In this document: positions 61,389 to 64,000 of the stretch, piece after piece
Numbering within the stretch: the stretch's first letter is position 1
How the letters are laid out: each line of letters opens with the position of its first letter
Assembly (NCBI RefSeq): GCF_000403455.2
Contig: NZ_KE159759.1
Location: 61,661 to 125,660 of the forward strand
Source: Dorea sp. 5-2
Lineage (GTDB): Bacteria; Bacillota; Clostridia; Lachnospirales; Lachnospiraceae
Reading direction: 5' to 3'
DNA: 64,000 bases
The notes under the pieces: generated by a model
Told to the model about the DNA's origin: nothing
The model's input: the letters and a program-made list of their open reading frames with translations, nothing else
Database searches by the model: none
Made by a program: the position numbers and the translations under genes

Positions 61389-62441
61389 TTAATCTGCAAA
61401 TCTGTTCTTATGGTCATATCTGTCGAAATGAACCGCGTCGCCCTTCAGGTACTCAACCAACTCGTCAACAACCTCGATACCGCCGGAAGCGTAAGCCTTG
61501 TCTCTTCTCATGACAGCTCTCTCACCCGGATAGTATACCTTGCCGTATCCAGGAGCAGCCTTCATCGCTCCAAGCTCGTCGCAAGTCTGTGACATATTCT
61601 TCTTGAACTGCTCGGCGCCGCAGAATCTCTCCGGATCCATAACGATGATCATCTGTCCAAGCTCACGTCCCTTGGAACAGTCATGATACATGGAGCTTAC
61701 ATGTTTTCCGAACGGAACTCCAAGGAGGACGCCTGAGAATACGTCTACCATCATCATAAGTCCGTATCCCTTCGCACCTGCGATCGGCGTAAGCGCATTC
61801 ACCTTATGCGGATCTGTCACTGCCTCGCCGTTCTCGTCCACTGCCCAGTCGGACGGGATCTCGGCGCCCTGGGATCTCTTATCGAGGATCTTGCCCCATG
61901 CCTGAACGGTCGTAGCCATATCAAATACTACGTTGCGTTCGTCTGCCGTCGGAGCTGCAAAGGAGATCGGATTGGTTCCATAATAAGGCTCTGTTCCGCC
62001 GTATGGCACTGCCATCGGGTCAGACTGGCAGAAGGTGATCGCCGCAAGGCCTTCTTTTGCACACATCTCTGTGTAGTATCCAATGGATCCGGTATGCGAG
62101 ATATTCGCCATACCGACGATCGCCACGCCGTTCTCTTTTGCGATCTCGATCGCTTTCTCCGTAGCCTTGGTCGCTACCCAGTAACCGATCCCGTTGTCTC
62201 CGTCCATAATACCGGAGCAAGGGCCTGTCTGTTTCCATGTGATGTTCGGATCATTGGTGATGCCGCCTTTTGCGATCCTCTCACTGTAATACTCTACACG
62301 TACGGCGCCGTGGGAAGCATATCCTCTCTCATGTGACCATGTGAGGATCTCCGCGGTCTGCTCGGCATGCTCTTCCTTAAGTCCTGCCTGCATCATCTTA
62401 TTCTTCATTAAACCTTTTAATTCATCTCTTGAAAGCTTCAT
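61389..62441 (-). CDS. allD: Ureidoglycolate dehydrogenase
   Basis: 350 residues of the malate/L-lactate (Ldh_2) dehydrogenase family. Motifs: WSHERGYASHGAVRVEYYSE, IVGMANISHTGSIGYYTEMC (catalytic His region) and YYGTNPISFAAPTADERNVV, then VFDMATTVQAWGKI. AllD oxidises ureidoglycolate to oxalurate with NAD. The neighbours allE and the fdrA fusion supply its substrate and use its product. It is 84 bases from each neighbour. Confidence 0.9.
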   Translation of the reverse strand: MKLSRDELKGLMKNKMMQAGLKEEHAEQTAEILTWSHERGYASHGAVRVEYYSERIAKGGITNDPNITWKQTGPCSGIMDGDNGIGYWVATKATEKAIEIAKENGVAIVGMANISHTGSIGYYTEMCAKEGLAAITFCQSDPMAVPYGGTEPYYGTNPISFAAPTADERNVVFDMATTVQAWGKILDKRSQGAEIPSDWAVDENGEAVTDPHKVNALTPIAGAKGYGLMMMVDVFSGVLLGVPFGKHVSSMYHDCSKGRELGQMIIVMDPERFCGAEQFKKNMSQTCDELGAMKAAPGYGKVYYPGERAVMRRDKAYASGGIEVVDELVEYLKGDAVHFDRYDHKNRFAD

Positions 62442-62525
62442 TACACTTCCACCATCCTTATATTTTCTAATAGATTTCCCGTATTATATATTCTCTTACG
62501 TACTTTTTCCTGCCAAGCGTCCGCT

Positions 62526-63320
62526 CTATAATGCGACGTCTCTGTTGCAGTCCTTAGAATAAATATATGTCAGGACTTCTTCACGGCCTTCGTCGCCGAC
62601 TGCGTAGCATGCCTGCGGACAGTATGCGTCCATGAATACATAGTCGCCTTTCTTAAGCGGCACCCACTCGTCGTCCAGCCTGTACATTGCCTTGCCTGAC
62701 AGGAATAACATACCATGCTCCTGAACATGTGTCTCGATATATCCGTGGGAAGCGCCGATGTGGAACTTCAGGATGTGCATATTCATATCGAACCCGAAAT
62801 CGTCCGTCGGAAGGAAATTCTGGATATAGCAGTTCTCCATTCCTTCATAGGAAAGCCACTCTAATTCATTGGCATTTCCAACGATGGTGTATGCGTGATA
62901 GCCTTCTACCTTCTCATATCTGCGTCTGTACAGATAAAGCTTCGCGTCGGCATCGCCCTTATTCTCGAAAGATACCGGCTTATCCTCCGGGGAATAGATG
63001 TATCCGCCCTGGGTAAGATCCGCTTCTTTGTCTGCGTTCTTAACAGTAACCGCGCCCTCGACTACATAGAGGAAAGTCTCGATCCCGTCTCCGCCGATCC
63101 CATCCTTCTTGCCGCCGGCATGTGCGGTTACCAGATAATCTGCAAAAGAAGCTCCCATGGCAGGAGATCCAAGGATCGTCACGTCACAGTTCACATAACC
63201 AGGGATCGCATTCTTCACAAGTCCGTCCGGTTCAAGCAGAACCCAGTTCTCCTTCTTGATCACAGAACGTGTCTGCAGCAGTTCATCGCGGTATCCAACC
63301 TGATTGTTTAAATAACTCAT
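62526..63320 (-). CDS. allE: (S)-ureidoglycine aminohydrolase
   Basis: 264 residues, a bicupin. The second cupin carries the Mn site: ASHGYIETHVQEHGMLFLSG (Glu, His, His) and AYCPQACYAVGDEG (Gln), as in known UGlyAH enzymes. The first cupin reads AGGKKDGIGGDGIETFLYVV. It converts ureidoglycine to (S)-ureidoglycolate and ammonia. The ATG at 63320 is behind GAGGG; an in-frame GTG at 63335 overlaps that site. It is the first gene of the ureide operon. Confidence 0.92.
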   Translation of the reverse strand: MSYLNNQVGYRDELLQTRSVIKKENWVLLEPDGLVKNAIPGYVNCDVTILGSPAMGASFADYLVTAHAGGKKDGIGGDGIETFLYVVEGAVTVKNADKEADLTQGGYIYSPEDKPVSFENKGDADAKLYLYRRRYEKVEGYHAYTIVGNANELEWLSYEGMENCYIQNFLPTDDFGFDMNMHILKFHIGASHGYIETHVQEHGMLFLSGKAMYRLDDEWVPLKKGDYVFMDAYCPQACYAVGDEGREEVLTYIYSKDCNRDVAL

Positions 63321-63372
63321 TTTTAAGTCCCTCACTTTCTTAGTTTTAATAAAATTGATTGATTGGTCTTTG

Positions 63373-63383
63373 TGGTCAACCGG
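63373..63383 (-). promoter_or_regulatory. Possible FCD-GntR operator
   Basis: On the minus strand CCGGTTGACCA, an imperfect GGT-N2-ACC dyad of the type bound by FadR-like (FCD) GntR regulators, lies just past the -10 box and near the expected start point. The regulator encoded at the end of the operon is a candidate ligand-responsive repressor. No second copy was found near the other all genes. Confidence 0.35.
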
Positions 63384-63396
63384 TTTTTATAATCTA

Positions 63397-63425
63397 ATTA
63401 TGGCAATTCCACAAAAAAATTTCAA
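63397..63425 (-). promoter_or_regulatory. Promoter of the ureide operon
   Basis: On the minus strand TTGAAA (63420-63425), 17 bases, CATAAT (63397-63402), placed about 80 bases upstream of the allE start. Each hexamer has one mismatch to consensus. Confidence 0.7.
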
Positions 63426-63494
63426 TTGACATTTTAGACAAATCTGAACCCGTTATTTTGTCTATTTTAGCAGTGCTTTCCCTACATTTTGTAC

Positions 63495-63522
63495 TTGAAC
63501 CTGCCTATATTTGTGCTATACT
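63495..63522 (+). promoter_or_regulatory. Promoter of the alpha/beta hydrolase gene
   Basis: TTGAAC (63495-63500), 16 bases, TATACT (63517-63522). It leaves a leader of about 140 bases before the ATG at 63670, containing a short GGTAT/ATACC hairpin near 63523-63546. The rest of this 349-base intergenic region holds the divergent allE promoter and nothing else I can identify. Confidence 0.65.
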
Positions 63523-63669
63523 GGTATTTACCGGCAGCCGATACCGTATTGTGTCCGCAGGGGCGGCATCCTTGTATCCCCTTCCGGTGATCGTTAAAAT
63601 TAAAACTAATGCCGAAAATTTCAGGTATTGCTTTCAACCACTTTTTAACAAATATGAAAGGAGAAAAAC

Positions 63670-64000
63670 ATGCTGCAGACCAAAGAAATCGCAATCCCAA
63701 ACGAATACTATGACAAACACGCCACCATATACTTCGATACGGATCAAAAACCAAAAGCCTTTATACTATATTTCCACGGCGGCGGATTATTATTCGGAAC
63801 ACGGACAGATCTTCCGAAGCTTCACTTAGAATCCCTGACCGGATCCGGGTACTGCATCGTCGCGTATGACTATCCCCTTGCCCCCGCCGTAAAGCTCGGC
63901 AAGATCTTTGAGGATGTATGCGCCTCTGTCAGACATTATATCGAGAACTTTCCGATCTACCTGGAGGCTTATGGCGAGAACGCCGGGGCGGATCCATCCG
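63670..64000 (+). CDS. Alpha/beta hydrolase (partial, runs off the window)
   Basis: The first 110 residues are present. It starts MLQTKEIAIPNEYYDKHATI behind AAAGGAGA. The oxyanion motif HGGG (ILYFHGGGLLFGTRTDLP, about 33-50) and IVAYDYPLAP at about 64 place it in the alpha/beta-hydrolase fold-3 (HSL/esterase-like) group. The nucleophile Ser should lie just past the edge. It is divergent from the ureide operon; a link to that pathway is not evident. Confidence 0.8.
   Translation, partial: MLQTKEIAIPNEYYDKHATIYFDTDQKPKAFILYFHGGGLLFGTRTDLPKLHLESLTGSGYCIVAYDYPLAPAVKLGKIFEDVCASVRHYIENFPIYLEAYGENAGADPS

Noticed and set aside
1..64000. CRISPR array or prophage
   Set aside because: No regularly spaced direct repeats and no phage structural, terminase or integrase genes were found in the window.

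Overview
The window looks like a chromosome segment of an anaerobic Firmicute, most likely a gut Lachnospiraceae-type Clostridium. The evidence is the low-to-middling GC with strong AGGAGG-type ribosome binding sites, near-consensus sigma-A promoters, the conserved Firmicute order rplS-lepB-rbgA-lepB-rnhB-yraN-pgeF, and an anaerobic ureide-fermentation operon. I cannot name the species. Almost everything is on the minus strand.

Region by region. (1) 1-17.9 kb: a surface-polysaccharide operon read right to left. It starts with a 953-residue gene that joins an SF2 helicase, five helicase-associated repeats and a NusG/LoaP-like domain. It continues through an aminotransferase, a priming sugar transferase, three GT4 glycosyltransferases, genes for a diacetamido-uronic acid with an amidation set (WbpA/B/D-like, WbpG/HisH/HisF-like), an acyltransferase, a flippase, a polymerase and a truncated MBOAT acyltransferase. 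(2) 17.9-18.4 kb: a non-coding segment bounded by a perfect 17-bp inverted repeat and carrying a strong promoter that points away from the operon. It reads as an invertible promoter (phase switch) in the OFF orientation. (3) 18.4-24.9 kb: a complete Wadjet plasmid-defence locus, jetABCD. (4) 25-34.6 kb: housekeeping genes (mgsA, a beta-hydroxyacid dehydrogenase, topB, ppk1, asd, argH, queH). (5) 34.8-42.5 kb: a two-gene importer on the plus strand, a GntR-controlled ABC exporter operon, a decayed dynamin-like GTPase, and WYL and XRE regulators. (6) 42.6-47.4 kb: a VWA protein and cell-wall amidase pair, an intact yefM-yoeB pair, a decayed second yefM-yoeB, a GC-rich intergenic repeat and a tRNA-Thr. 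(7) 47.5-52.9 kb: mscS and the rplS cluster. (8) 53-63.4 kb: an allantoate/ureidoglycolate fermentation operon (allE, allD, an fdrA-DUF1116 fusion, carbamate kinase, an LctP-type permease, allC) with a regulator that combines XRE and GntR/FCD parts. A divergent alpha/beta hydrolase runs off the right edge.

The most interesting system is the pairing of a probable promoter inversion switch with a helicase-NusG fusion at the head of the polysaccharide operon. On/off control would come from DNA inversion and processive elongation from the NusG-like domain. Known systems (Wadjet, YefM-YoeB, oxamate carbamoyltransferase) are labelled as such. Protein functions are inferred from motifs read by eye; no searches were run.
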